DNA of 64,000 nt from assembly GCF_039543205.1 (NCBI RefSeq), contig NZ_BAABJH010000005.1, forward strand, positions 1-64,000, given 5' to 3'. Below, piece by piece: positions 31,854 through 40,574 of the stretch. Position numbers and translations under genes: made by a program. Below the pieces are notes generated by a model that worked only from the letters and a program-made list of their open reading frames with translations, made no database searches and had not been told where the DNA came from. Within the stretch, counting starts at the first letter, position 1; the number at the start of each line of letters is the position of its first letter. The stretch is from Flaviramulus_B aquimarinus. GTDB lineage: Bacteria > Bacteroidota > Bacteroidia > Flavobacteriales > Flavobacteriaceae.

Positions 31854-33272
31854 ACCTAAAAAGGTTAAAATGCCGTTTATGATTAATATTTCAAACCCTA
31901 TTTGATAGCCGTTTAATAAATCAACAGAATACAAATTGATAACATAGGAAACGATTGGAGCTATAATGGCAATTATCCAAACATATTTATCCTTTAATTG
32001 GGTTTTTGTAAATATTCCAAACGCAAATAAACCTAATAACGGACCATAGGTGTAACCTGCGGCTTTAAACAATTCCCATATCACGGAAACATCTTTAAAA
32101 ATAGCATCAAACATAACAATCACAACAACTAATAATAAGCTAATGAAAATATGAGTGCGTTTTCTAACTCGTTTTTGAGATTCTTTTGGTTTTTTATCCA
32201 ATTCAATAATATCAATACAAAATGAAGTGGTCAATGACGTTAAAGCAGAATCAGCACTAGAATATGCTGCAGCAATTAAACCAAGTAAAAAGAAGGCCGA
32301 AGTCATAATACCAATTTCAGGTAGCATGGCTATGGTTGGGAATAAATCATCTTTCTTAGCAGTAATACCATGTTGGTTTGCATATTGGGTCAATAATAAT
32401 CCTAAAACTAAAAATAAAACATTTACAAAAACTAAAACCACACTAAAAGAAATCATGTTTTTTTGAGCTTCTTTTAAGTTTTTGCAGGTCAGGTTTTTTT
32501 GCATCATATCTTGGTCTAAGCCTGTCATGGTAATGGTAATAAACATGCCAGCAAGAAAGCTCTTGATAAAATATTGAGCATCATTAACATCATCAAAGAA
32601 AAAGACTTTACTCATTGTGTTTTCTTTTACATTGGTATATATTTCAGAAATACCATTTAAGTCTAAAGCAGAAGCTAAAAATGCAATAGTAACAACTACC
32701 GAAATAAGCATAAAAAGCGTTTGTAAAGTATCTGTAAATATGATGGTTTTAATCCCGCCTTTAAACGTATAAAGCCAAATAAGAGCAATTGTGATGATTA
32801 CGGTAACTGTAAATGGGATATGGTATTGGTCAAATATTAAAAGCTGTAATACTTTGGCAACCAAAAACAATCTGAAAGCTGCACCAATAACCCTAGAAAT
32901 TAAAAAAGCAACAGACCCAGTTTTGTAACTAACATTGCCAAATCTATCTCTTAAATAAGTGTAAATAGATGTTAAATTGAGTTTGTAATAAATAGGAAGC
33001 AATACGTAGGCAATGACTAAATACCCAAAAAAGTAACCAAAAACCACTTGTAGATATCCAAATTGCTTTGTTTCAACCGCACCAGGAACAGAAATAAATG
33101 TTACACCAGAAAGTGATGCGCCAATCATTCCAAAAGCAACCAAATACCAAGGCGCAGATTTGTTGGCTTTAAAAAAAGCATCATTACTATCTTCTTTTCC
33201 AGTAAAATATGAAATCAAGATTAGCGTGGCAAAGTAGGTAGCAATAAGAATTATTATGGTAGTTGGTGACAT
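31830..33272 (-). CDS. Sodium:solute symporter (SSS family)
   Basis: This 480-residue inner membrane transporter has about 13 membrane helices. Visible family motifs are IGASLSGVTFISVPGAVE in helix 1-2, SRVIGAAFRLFLVAK, FKGGIKTIIFTDTLQ, and the Na-site helix SADSALTSLTTSFCIDI. The transported solute cannot be deduced; Flavobacteriaceae use such carriers for sugars, sialic acid or amino acids. It is a single gene with no enzyme partners nearby. It ends overlapping the convergent CoA-binding gene. Confidence 0.92.
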   Translation of the reverse strand: MSPTTIIILIATYFATLILISYFTGKEDSNDAFFKANKSAPWYLVAFGMIGASLSGVTFISVPGAVETKQFGYLQVVFGYFFGYLVIAYVLLPIYYKLNLTSIYTYLRDRFGNVSYKTGSVAFLISRVIGAAFRLFLVAKVLQLLIFDQYHIPFTVTVIITIALIWLYTFKGGIKTIIFTDTLQTLFMLISVVVTIAFLASALDLNGISEIYTNVKENTMSKVFFFDDVNDAQYFIKSFLAGMFITITMTGLDQDMMQKNLTCKNLKEAQKNMISFSVVLVFVNVLFLVLGLLLTQYANQHGITAKKDDLFPTIAMLPEIGIMTSAFFLLGLIAAAYSSADSALTSLTTSFCIDIIELDKKPKESQKRVRKRTHIFISLLLVVVIVMFDAIFKDVSVIWELFKAAGYTYGPLLGLFAFGIFTKTQLKDKYVWIIAIIAPIVSYVINLYSVDLLNGYQIGFEILIINGILTFLGLILIRRK

Positions 33273-33431
33273 GAAATTCGTGATTAATTAATGATTAACA
33301 ATATTAAGTATTTTTAAGTTAATCTCTGATGCTTAAAAAAAGTATACAATATCTATACATCTTTAGTATATTTTTTAAATGAGTTCAATATATAAAAGCA
33401 TTTTTCATAATAAATTGTAAATTCGCAAACT

Positions 33432-34049
33432 ATGGAATTTTCATCAAAATTGTTAGAGCGTGCTGTAAATGAAATGTCGCAATTGCCAGGTATAGGTAAA
33501 CGCACGGCGCTTCGTTTGGTTTTACACATGTTACGACAGCCTAAGGAGCAAACTATAGCTTTATCTGAAGCTTTGCAAGCCATGCGCAAAGATGTGAAAT
33601 TCTGTAAATCATGTCACAATATTAGTGATGTGGAGCTTTGTGAAATCTGTTCAAACCCAAACAGAAAAGAACATATTATTTGTGTTGTAGAAGATGTTAG
33701 AGATGTTATGGCCATTGAAAACACAAGTTCTTTTAAAGGGCTGTATCATGTTTTAGGAGGTAAAATTTCGCCTATGGATGGTATTGGACCTCACGATTTA
33801 AATATTGAAACTTTGGTAGCAAAAGTTAAACAAGGTACAATAAAGGAACTCATTTTTGCGTTGAGTTCAACTATGGAAGGTGATACTACCAATTTTTATA
33901 TATTCAAACAAATTCAGGACTATAAAGTTTTTACTTCAACTATTGCAAGAGGAATTTCGGTTGGTGATGAATTAGAATATGCAGATGAAATAACCTTGGG
34001 AAGAAGTATTGTTAATAGAATTCCGTTTGAAACTTCTATGAAACTTTAA
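33432..34049 (+). CDS. recR: Recombination mediator protein RecR
   Basis: This 205-residue protein forms a ring-shaped tetramer that, with RecO, loads RecA on gapped DNA. Visible are the N-terminal HhH (LPGIGKRTALRLVLHML), the Cys4 zinc finger (CKSCHNISDVELCEICSN) and a Toprim domain (ICVVEDVRDVMAIENTSSFKGLYHVLGG, then ALSSTMEGDTT). The length is normal. The glycosyltransferase gene starts 10 bases downstream, so the two are co-transcribed. Confidence 0.97.
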   Translation: MEFSSKLLERAVNEMSQLPGIGKRTALRLVLHMLRQPKEQTIALSEALQAMRKDVKFCKSCHNISDVELCEICSNPNRKEHIICVVEDVRDVMAIENTSSFKGLYHVLGGKISPMDGIGPHDLNIETLVAKVKQGTIKELIFALSSTMEGDTTNFYIFKQIQDYKVFTSTIARGISVGDELEYADEITLGRSIVNRIPFETSMKL

Positions 34050-34059
34050 AATAATAGAT

Positions 34060-35160
34060 TTGAAGCTCTCAGTAATTATTTTAAATTATAATGTACACTA
34101 CTTTTTAGAACTTTGCTTAAGAAGTGTTGAAGCAGCCATTTCTAAATTAGATGCAGAAATTATTGTAATAGACAATAATTCTAAAGATGGCAGTTGCCAA
34201 ATGGTAAAAGCGTTATTTCCAAAAGTAAAACTCATAGAAAATAAAGAAAATCATGGATTTTCAAAAGGTAATAATATAGGTGTTTTACAAGCAAAAGGCG
34301 AGTATTTGTGTATTTTAAACCCCGATACTGTAATAGCTGAAGATACCTTTTTAAAACTTTTTGAATTTTCGAAAAACAAAGAAAACCTTGGTATAATCGG
34401 TTGTAAAATAATAAACGGCAATGGATTGTTTTTACCAGAAAGCAAGCGTAATATTCCGACGGTAAATGTCGCATTTAAAAAAATATTTGGATACCCCAAG
34501 CACTATTATGCAAATCATTTATCTAAAGATGAAAGTGGAAAAGTTGATATTTTAGTTGGGGCATTTATGCTCATCAAAAAAAATATTTTTGATGAAGTTT
34601 GTGGTTTCGACGAAGATTATTTTATGTATGGTGAAGATATAGATTTGTCTTATAAAGTATTAAAAGCAGGATATGAAAATTACTATTTTGGAGGAACTTC
34701 TATTATTCACTACAAAGGCGAAAGTACATTAAAGGACCGTTTTTATGCACGTCGTTTTTTTGGTGCCATGCAAATATTTTACGAAAAGCATTTTAAACAA
34801 AATTTGCTATTTGATATGTTTGTTTGGCTAGGAATAAAATTAGCTTATATTTTTAGGCGAATTCGTAAAGTAAAAGTTAAAAATATTTCGGAATATATTT
34901 TTGTTTCAAATAAAAATAATAATAAATTAGAGTCCATGCTTTCTAAAAAAGTCATTTTGAAAATGGAGTTAGAATCTGTTAAACCAAATTCTGAAATTAT
35001 TTTTGATGCTAATGTTATGAGCTATAAGAAAATTATTGATACACTAGAACAACTTAATAAAGAGGAAGCGTTAACGTATAAGATACTACCAAATAAGGCA
35101 AATTTTATTATAGGTAGTGATAACGGATTTAAACAAGGAGAAGTAATTCTTTTTGAATAG
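34060..35160 (+). CDS. Family 2 glycosyltransferase, TTG start
   Basis: This 366-residue inverting glycosyltransferase has a GT-A fold: LSVIILNYNVHYFLELCLRS, IDNNSKDGS, the metal-binding NPDT (as a DxD variant), then VDILVGAFMLIKK and FDEDYFMYGEDIDLSYK, the hallmark of rhamnosyl-type GT2 enzymes. The last ~100 residues (after FRRIRKVKVKN) form an extra domain ending IIGSDNGFKQGEVILFE. No ATG lies before the family's first strand; the TTG at 34060 gives M-K-L-S-V-I-I, so TTG is the likely start. It is 10 bases from recR. Surface polysaccharide or lipid sugar transfer is probable, acceptor unknown. Confidence 0.9.
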   Translation: MKLSVIILNYNVHYFLELCLRSVEAAISKLDAEIIVIDNNSKDGSCQMVKALFPKVKLIENKENHGFSKGNNIGVLQAKGEYLCILNPDTVIAEDTFLKLFEFSKNKENLGIIGCKIINGNGLFLPESKRNIPTVNVAFKKIFGYPKHYYANHLSKDESGKVDILVGAFMLIKKNIFDEVCGFDEDYFMYGEDIDLSYKVLKAGYENYYFGGTSIIHYKGESTLKDRFYARRFFGAMQIFYEKHFKQNLLFDMFVWLGIKLAYIFRRIRKVKVKNISEYIFVSNKNNNKLESMLSKKVILKMELESVKPNSEIIFDANVMSYKKIIDTLEQLNKEEALTYKILPNKANFIIGSDNGFKQGEVILFE

Positions 35161-35243
35161 TTTTTGTGTATAATTTAATAAAATTGATGTTATTTTATTA
35201 ATTTTGCAAAATAAAATTAAAAAACAATCATTACATTATTAAT

Positions 35244-36569
35244 ATGGCAAAATTTGAGCTTGTGTTACCAAAAATGGGAGAAAGCGTTGCGGAAGCAACT
35301 ATAACGTCATGGTTAAAAGAAGTTGGAGATACTATTGAGCTAGATGAACCTGTATTGGAAATAGCTACAGACAAGGTTGATAGTGAGGTGCCTAGTGAGG
35401 TTGATGGTGTTTTAATTGAAAAGTTTTTCAATGTGGATGATGTTGTTCAAGTGGGACAAGTTTTAGCCATTATTGAAACGGAAGGCGATAATGATAATTT
35501 GAATGCTGAAACTTCTAGCGAATCTAAAGAAGAAGTTCAAGAAGAAGTTGTTGAGCAAATTACTCAAACAGTTGTTGCTGCTAAAGAAAGTGTGGCGCCT
35601 GTTACTTCTAGTGGTAACCGTTTTTATTCACCACTAGTAAAAAACATAGCTAAGGCAGAAGGTGTTTCGCAAGCAGCCTTAGATGCCATAGTTGGTTCAG
35701 GAAAAGATGCAAGAGTTACTAAAAATGATATTTTAGATTATATTAAAAATAGAGAAAAAGATCAAAAACCAGTTGCAGTAAAAGTTGAACAATCAATAGC
35801 TCCAACTAAGGCTGTTGAAAAACCAAAAGCCGTACAGCAATCTCCAGTTGTTTCTAGTGGAGAAGATGAGATTATAGAAATGACCAGAATGGGCAAGCTT
35901 ATTGCGCATCATATGGTTGAGTCTGTTCAAACTTCGGCACATGTGCAAAGTTTTATAGAAGCAGATGTTACTAGTATTTGGAATTGGAGAAAGAAAGTTA
36001 AAGATGGGTTTATGAAACGCGAAGGTGAAAACCTAACATTTACACCCATTTTTATGGAAACTATTGCTAAAGCATTGCGGGATTTCCCAATGATGAATAT
36101 TTCTCTTCAAGGTGATACCATTGTAAAAAAGAAAAATATAAATATAGGTATGGCAGCAGCTTTACCAGATGGTAATTTAATTGTGCCAGTTATAAAAAAT
36201 GCAGATCAACTTAATTTGGTTGGTATGACCAAACAAGTGAATGATTTGGCAAATCGTGCTAGAATTGGTAAACTAAAACCAGACGATACTCAAGGCGGTA
36301 CATATACGGTTACTAATGTTGGTACTTTTGGTAGTATTATGGGAACACCTATAATTAATCAGCCTCAAGTTGGTATTTTGGCTCTAGGAGCCATTAGGAA
36401 AGTGCCAGCAGTAATTGAAACTCCCGAAGGTGATTTTATTGGGATACGTTACAAAATGTTTTTATCACATTCTTACGATCACCGTGTTGTAAATGGCGCT
36501 TTAGGCGGTCAGTTTGTAAAAGCAGTTGCCGATTATCTGGAAGCTTGGGATGTAAATAGAGAAATATAA
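35244..36569 (+). CDS. Dihydrolipoamide acyltransferase (E2 of a 2-oxo acid dehydrogenase)
   Basis: This 441-residue E2 core protein has an N-terminal lipoyl domain (Lys44 in EIATDKVDSEVPS), a peripheral subunit-binding domain (FYSPLVKNIAKAEGVSQAALD, ~128-168) and a C-terminal acyltransferase domain with FMETIAKALRDFP and TYTVTNVGTFGS. The active-site motif reads SYDHRVVNGALGG: His413 is present but the expected Asp is Asn417. This is frequent in Flavobacteriaceae E2 proteins of the branched-chain type as I recall them; the oxo acid is not decidable. E1/E3 genes are not adjacent. It ends before a terminator at 36591-36620. Confidence 0.9.
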   Translation: MAKFELVLPKMGESVAEATITSWLKEVGDTIELDEPVLEIATDKVDSEVPSEVDGVLIEKFFNVDDVVQVGQVLAIIETEGDNDNLNAETSSESKEEVQEEVVEQITQTVVAAKESVAPVTSSGNRFYSPLVKNIAKAEGVSQAALDAIVGSGKDARVTKNDILDYIKNREKDQKPVAVKVEQSIAPTKAVEKPKAVQQSPVVSSGEDEIIEMTRMGKLIAHHMVESVQTSAHVQSFIEADVTSIWNWRKKVKDGFMKREGENLTFTPIFMETIAKALRDFPMMNISLQGDTIVKKKNINIGMAAALPDGNLIVPVIKNADQLNLVGMTKQVNDLANRARIGKLKPDDTQGGTYTVTNVGTFGSIMGTPIINQPQVGILALGAIRKVPAVIETPEGDFIGIRYKMFLSHSYDHRVVNGALGGQFVKAVADYLEAWDVNREI

Positions 36570-36590
36570 AATGAATATATAAACAAAAAG

Positions 36591-36620
36591 AAAACCTAAC
36601 CTTAAAACGGTTAGGTTTTT
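36591..36620 (+). terminator. Terminator of the E2 gene
   Basis: An 11-bp stem (AAAACCTAACC 36591-36601, GGTTAGGTTTT 36609-36619) is followed by a T-rich tract, 22 bases after the stop codon. Confidence 0.88.
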
Positions 36621-36660
36621 TTATTTTTGTACAACATCTAGCTAAAAATAATTAAAACTA

Positions 36661-37437
36661 ATGGATTTAAACTTAACTAAACCTATCTGTTTTTTCGACT
36701 TAGAAACAACAGGAATCAATATAACCAACGACCGTATTGTTGAAATCTCGATTTTAAAAGTTTATCCAAACGGAACAGAAGAAAGCAAAACATGGCTGGT
36801 AAACCCAGAAATGACTATACCTAAAGAGGTTGTTGCAATTCATGGTATTACTAACGAAAAAGTGGCAAACGAACCCACTTTTAAAGCGTTGGCTAAAGAA
36901 ATCTTTAACATGATCAAGGATTCAGATTTAGGTGGGTTTAATTCAAACCGATTTGATATTCCGTTATTAGCAGAAGAAATGTTACGAGCCGATATTGATT
37001 TCGATATGAAAAACCGTTTAGCTGTGGATGTACAAACTATTTTTCACAAAATGGAACAACGTACATTAAGTGCAGCATATAAGTTTTATTGCGATAAAAA
37101 TTTAGATGGTGCCCATAGTGCAGAAGCAGATACTAATGCAACATATCAAGTTTTAAAGGCGCAATTAGAAAAATATGACGAATTAGAAAACGATACCAAG
37201 TTTTTAGCGGAATTTAGTTCTCGTAGAAAATTTGCAGATTTTGCAGGATTTATTTCTTATAATAAAAACGGTGAGGAGTGTTTTTCATTTGGAAAGCATA
37301 AAGGAAAATTAGTGACAGATGTTTTAGAAAAAGAACCCGGTTATTTCGGGTGGTTGCTTAATGCAGATTTTCCACTTTACACAAAAAAGGTATTAACCGC
37401 TATTAAACTTAGGAGTTTTAATAATAAATTGGGTTAG
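36661..37437 (+). CDS. 3'-5' exonuclease (DnaQ/ExoX-like)
   Basis: This 258-residue DEDDh exonuclease has ExoI CFFDLETTGINITND, ExoII GGFNSNRFDIPLL and ExoIII DGAHSAEADTNATY. Residues ~5-175 form the nuclease domain. The remaining part (FAGFISYNKNGEECFSFGKHKGK, then GYFGWLLNADFP) resembles the C-terminal extension of exodeoxyribonuclease X-type proteins. Roles may be proofreading, repair or RNA end trimming. It starts a four-gene run with the FAH, Hpt and CinA genes (39, 0 and -1 bases apart). Confidence 0.9.
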   Translation: MDLNLTKPICFFDLETTGINITNDRIVEISILKVYPNGTEESKTWLVNPEMTIPKEVVAIHGITNEKVANEPTFKALAKEIFNMIKDSDLGGFNSNRFDIPLLAEEMLRADIDFDMKNRLAVDVQTIFHKMEQRTLSAAYKFYCDKNLDGAHSAEADTNATYQVLKAQLEKYDELENDTKFLAEFSSRRKFADFAGFISYNKNGEECFSFGKHKGKLVTDVLEKEPGYFGWLLNADFPLYTKKVLTAIKLRSFNNKLG

Positions 37438-37476
37438 TATTTAAGATCGAGTTATTTAAAAACCTAACGACTAGTC

Positions 37477-38088
37477 ATGAAACTGATTTGCATCGGACGA
37501 AATTACACCGAACATATTAAAGAATTAGAAAACGAGAAACCATCAGACCCTGTTGTTTTTTTAAAGCCAGATACGGCAATTCTTCTTAAAAAACAGCCCT
37601 TTTTTATTCCTGATTTTTCAGATGATGTACATCATGAGGTGGAAATTTTGGTTAAAATTAATCGCGTTGGTAAATACATCGATAAAAAGTTCGCCCATAA
37701 ATATTACAATGAAATTGGTCTGGGTATAGACTTTACTGCTCGCGATTTACAAAGTCATTTAAAGCAAAAAGGTTTGCCTTGGGAAAAAGCAAAATCCTTT
37801 GATGGTGCTGCTGTTATTGGTCATTGGATATCTAAAAAGGAGGTATTAGATGTAAACAATATTGAATTTTCCTTAAAAAAGAACGATGATATTGTACAAT
37901 CTGGAAATACAAGCCACATGCTATGGAAAATTGATGAATTAATAGAATATGTGTCAAAATATTTCACTTTAAAGATTGGAGATATTATATTTACAGGCAC
38001 ACCAGCAGGAGTTGGCAAAGTATTTGCAAATGACAAGTTAAAAGGATACATAGAAAACAAAGAAATGTTTTCAATAACAGTAAAATAA
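37477..38088 (+). CDS. Fumarylacetoacetate hydrolase family protein
   Basis: This 203-residue minimal FAH-fold protein has MKLICIGRNYTEHIKEL, VFLKPDTAILLKKQ, DDVHHEVEILVKI (metal-binding E, E), AKSFDGAAVIGHW and the C-terminal ISFTGTPAGVG-like element (IIFTGTPAGVGKVF). Family members are hydrolases, decarboxylases or oxaloacetate decarboxylases; the substrate here is unknown. It is followed without any gap by the Hpt gene, and it overlaps nothing else. Confidence 0.92.
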   Translation: MKLICIGRNYTEHIKELENEKPSDPVVFLKPDTAILLKKQPFFIPDFSDDVHHEVEILVKINRVGKYIDKKFAHKYYNEIGLGIDFTARDLQSHLKQKGLPWEKAKSFDGAAVIGHWISKKEVLDVNNIEFSLKKNDDIVQSGNTSHMLWKIDELIEYVSKYFTLKIGDIIFTGTPAGVGKVFANDKLKGYIENKEMFSITVK

Positions 38089-38430
38089 ATGGAACAACAT
38101 TACAAACTATACAGAGTACGTGAATTGGCAGATAACGATGAGGATTTTATAGCTACACTGGCCGAAGCTTTTTTAGAAGAAGTGCCTGTAGATGCCGAAC
38201 GATTAAAAAAAGCAGTAGCAGAAGTTAATTATCACGAAGCCTATCAGGCAGCTCATAAAATGAAACCTACCATAGATTTATTTGAACTAGGCGTGTTGGA
38301 TACATTAATTGAATTGCAAGACTGGGGTAAGTTTTCCCAAACAGGTGTCGATGTAACGAATCAGTTAGATATTGTTCTTTCGGCTGTGGATAATGCTGTA
38401 GCAGAAATGAAATCAGACTTTAATTTGTAA
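38089..38430 (+). CDS. Hpt domain (phosphotransfer) protein
   Basis: This 113-residue histidine phosphotransfer domain is all-helical. The phosphoacceptor His56 lies in AYQAAHKMKPTIDLFELG, which agrees with the HxxK(G/P)xx pattern. Hpt proteins relay phosphate between a hybrid sensor kinase and a response regulator. No kinase or regulator gene is nearby, so it is an orphan. It begins directly after the FAH stop and its stop overlaps the cinA start by one base (TAATG). Confidence 0.88.
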   Translation: MEQHYKLYRVRELADNDEDFIATLAEAFLEEVPVDAERLKKAVAEVNYHEAYQAAHKMKPTIDLFELGVLDTLIELQDWGKFSQTGVDVTNQLDIVLSAVDNAVAEMKSDFNL

Positions 38431-39680
38431 TGCTAGCCGAAATAATTACTATTGGCGATGAACTTCTTATTGGTCAAGTCATAGATACAAATTCAGCGTT
38501 TGTTGCAAAGCAACTCAATAAAATAGGCGTATCGGTTTATCAAATCACTTCAGTTCAAGATAACAAAGCACATATACTAAAAGCTTTAAATGAAGCAGAA
38601 GATAATGCAGATATTATTATCCTTACAGGAGGACTAGGGCCTACCAAAGATGATATTACAAAGCGAACAATTGCAGAATATTTTAATGACACCTTAGTTA
38701 AAGATGAATCTGTTCTTAATAATATAGAAACTATTTGGAAACAACATGTAAGAACAGAGCTTTTACAAGTCAATAAAGATCAAGCTTTAGTCCCTTCAAA
38801 AGCAACAGTACTAATGAATAAATTAGGAACTGCTCCTGGAATGTGGATGGAAAAAGGTAATAAAGTTTTTATCTCACTCCCTGGTGTTCCATATGAAATG
38901 CAAGCATTGATTGAGTACAAGGTTCTGCCGAAATTAAAAGATAAATACCACTGTCCTTATATATTACATAAAACCTTATTGGTTTATGGATTGGGTGAAA
39001 GTGCCTTGGCGGCTAGAGTAGAAGCATGGGAAGATGCCTTGCCAAATCATATCAAGCTGGCTTATTTACCCAACTTAGGTAAAATGCGATTACGCTTATC
39101 TACAAAAGGGTTTGATGAACACCTATTAAAAAAAGAGGTTCAGGAACAAATAGACAAAGTCCTCCCATTAATAAAGGATGAATTTGCTGGTTTTGAAGAT
39201 GAAGAGGGTTCTGTTGAAATTGTTATAGCAAAACAACTTACAAAATTAGGAAAAACACTAGCCATTGCCGAAAGTTGTACCGGAGGAACAGTAGCAGAGC
39301 GTTTTACGATAAATTCTGGAGCTTCATTGTATTTTAAAGGCGGTATTGTTACCTATTCTACGGCGTCTAAAATGAATGTTCTTAAAGTATCAAAAACGGA
39401 TATTGATACATATTCTGTAGTAAGTTCTCAGGTAGCAGAGTCTATGGCTCAAAATGCACTAAAATTATTTCAATCTGATTTTGCTATAGCAACTACTGGA
39501 AATGCAGGACCAAAAAAAGGAGATTCCGATGCTGAAGTTGGAACCGTTTTTATTGCCATTGCTACAAAAAAAGAGGTCTATTCACAAGAATTTAACTTTG
39601 GAAATTCACGAGTAAAAGTGATAAATAAAGCAGTAAATAAAGCTTTAGAAATGTTCCTAAAAGAAATTTTTAAAAATTGA
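38430..39680 (+). CDS. cinA: CinA family protein (nicotinamide-nucleotide amidohydrolase / ADP-ribose pyrophosphatase)
   Basis: This 416-residue two-domain protein has an N-terminal COG1058 molybdopterin-binding-like domain (EIITIGDELLIGQVIDTNSAFVA, LTGGLGPTKDDITKR, LPGVPYEMQ) and a C-terminal PncC nicotinamide-nucleotide amidohydrolase domain with catalytic Ser in IAESCTGGTVAERF. It acts in NAD recycling. The length is standard. It is coupled to the Hpt gene. Its 3' end is followed by the promoter of the ribosomal protein operon. Confidence 0.95.
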   Translation: MLAEIITIGDELLIGQVIDTNSAFVAKQLNKIGVSVYQITSVQDNKAHILKALNEAEDNADIIILTGGLGPTKDDITKRTIAEYFNDTLVKDESVLNNIETIWKQHVRTELLQVNKDQALVPSKATVLMNKLGTAPGMWMEKGNKVFISLPGVPYEMQALIEYKVLPKLKDKYHCPYILHKTLLVYGLGESALAARVEAWEDALPNHIKLAYLPNLGKMRLRLSTKGFDEHLLKKEVQEQIDKVLPLIKDEFAGFEDEEGSVEIVIAKQLTKLGKTLAIAESCTGGTVAERFTINSGASLYFKGGIVTYSTASKMNVLKVSKTDIDTYSVVSSQVAESMAQNALKLFQSDFAIATTGNAGPKKGDSDAEVGTVFIAIATKKEVYSQEFNFGNSRVKVINKAVNKALEMFLKEIFKN

Positions 39681-39691
39681 TAAAAATTAGG

Positions 39692-39721
39692 TTGGCATAA
39701 TATAAAGAATTTGTATATTTG
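39692..39721 (+). promoter_or_regulatory. Promoter of the rpmB-rpmG operon
   Basis: A TTG (39692-39694), a 19-base spacer and TATATTTG (39714-39721) give a good Bacteroidota promoter. The predicted leader is about 36 bases. Confidence 0.75.
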
Positions 39722-39762
39722 CACCTCGATTTTAAGCAACAAAGAATTTAAAGTTATATAGA

Positions 39763-39999
39763 ATGTCAAGAGTTTGTGAACTTACAGGAAAGAAGGCAAT
39801 GGTTGGGAACAATGTGTCCCATGCAATGAACAGAACTAAACGCAAGTTTCATGCGAATTTGGTAAAGAAACGTTTTTACATTCCAGAGGAAGATAGCTGG
39901 ATAACTTTAAAGGTTTCAACATCTGCTTTAAAGACAATTAACAAAATAGGTATTTCTGCAGCAATTAAAGAGGCGAAATCTAAAGGATTTTTAAAATAA
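39763..39999 (+). CDS. rpmB: 50S ribosomal protein L28
   Basis: This 78-residue protein has the L28 signature MSRVCELTGKKAMVGNNVSHAMNRTKRKFHANLV-type start; the length is that of Bacteroidota L28. It is a component of the large subunit near the E site. It is the first gene of the L28-L33-DUF4295 run, with spacings of 26 and 11 bases, followed by ftsY and rimO as in other Flavobacteria. Confidence 0.97.
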   Translation: MSRVCELTGKKAMVGNNVSHAMNRTKRKFHANLVKKRFYIPEEDSWITLKVSTSALKTINKIGISAAIKEAKSKGFLK

Positions 40000-40025
40000 T
40001 AGCTGTATTTAATAATAAATAAGAC

Positions 40026-40208
40026 ATGGCAAAGAAAGGCAACAGAATACAAGTAATTTTAGAGTGTACAGAGCACAAGGAGTCTGGGCAACCAGGAACT
40101 TCAAGGTACATTACTACAAAAAACAAAAAAAACACGCCAGATAGAATGCAGATTAAAAAATTTAATCCAATTCTTAAGCGTATGACAGTTCATAAAGAAA
40201 TCAAGTAA
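40026..40208 (+). CDS. rpmG: 50S ribosomal protein L33
   Basis: This 60-residue protein has the L33 sequence pattern KGNRIQVILECTEHKESGQPG, TSRYITTKNKKNTPDRM and KKFNPILKRMTVHKEIK. The CxxC zinc motifs of some L33 forms are absent, so it is the zinc-independent type. It is co-transcribed with rpmB and the DUF4295 gene. Confidence 0.96.
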   Translation: MAKKGNRIQVILECTEHKESGQPGTSRYITTKNKKNTPDRMQIKKFNPILKRMTVHKEIK

Positions 40209-40219
40209 AAAAATAGATC

Positions 40220-40369
40220 ATGGCAAAAAAATCAGTAGCATCATTACAAACAGGATCTAAAAGATTAACAAAAGCAATAAAAATGGTGAAGTCGCCTAAA
40301 ACAGGAGCTTACATGTTTGTTGAATCTATTATGAGTCCAGAACAAGTTAACGACTTTTTAAATAAATAA
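40220..40369 (+). CDS. DUF4295 family protein (49 residues)
   Basis: The frame runs from ATG at 40220 to TAA at 40369: MAKKSVASLQTGSKRLTKAI, then KMVKSPKTGAYMFVESIM and SPEQVNDFLNK. It matches the short DUF4295 family, which follows L28-L33 in Bacteroidota, and is thought to be ribosome-associated on the basis of that conserved position. It is 11 bases after rpmG and followed by a terminator 24 bases downstream. Confidence 0.92.
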   Translation: MAKKSVASLQTGSKRLTKAIKMVKSPKTGAYMFVESIMSPEQVNDFLNK

Positions 40370-40392
40370 AAGGTTTCGTTTCAAGATATTAT

Positions 40393-40424
40393 AAGCTGCT
40401 TTCTTTAGAGAAAGCAGCTTTTTT
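40393..40424 (+). terminator. Terminator of the L28-L33-DUF4295 operon
   Basis: A perfect 12-bp stem (AAGCTGCTTTCT 40393-40404, 40409-40420) with a TTAG loop is followed by T4. It separates the ribosomal operon from ftsY. Confidence 0.9.
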
Positions 40425-40574
40425 ATTTTTATCTTTGAGTTGTTTTCTGCCATAATAGCAGTAAATTAAATGTGGTAAGAAAATTGACTAAGATAGATTT
40501 AGAGTTTCCACTATGGTCAAAACCTTCAATGGTTGCTCTACAATAAATAAACGACAAACAAATAAACATTTTTA

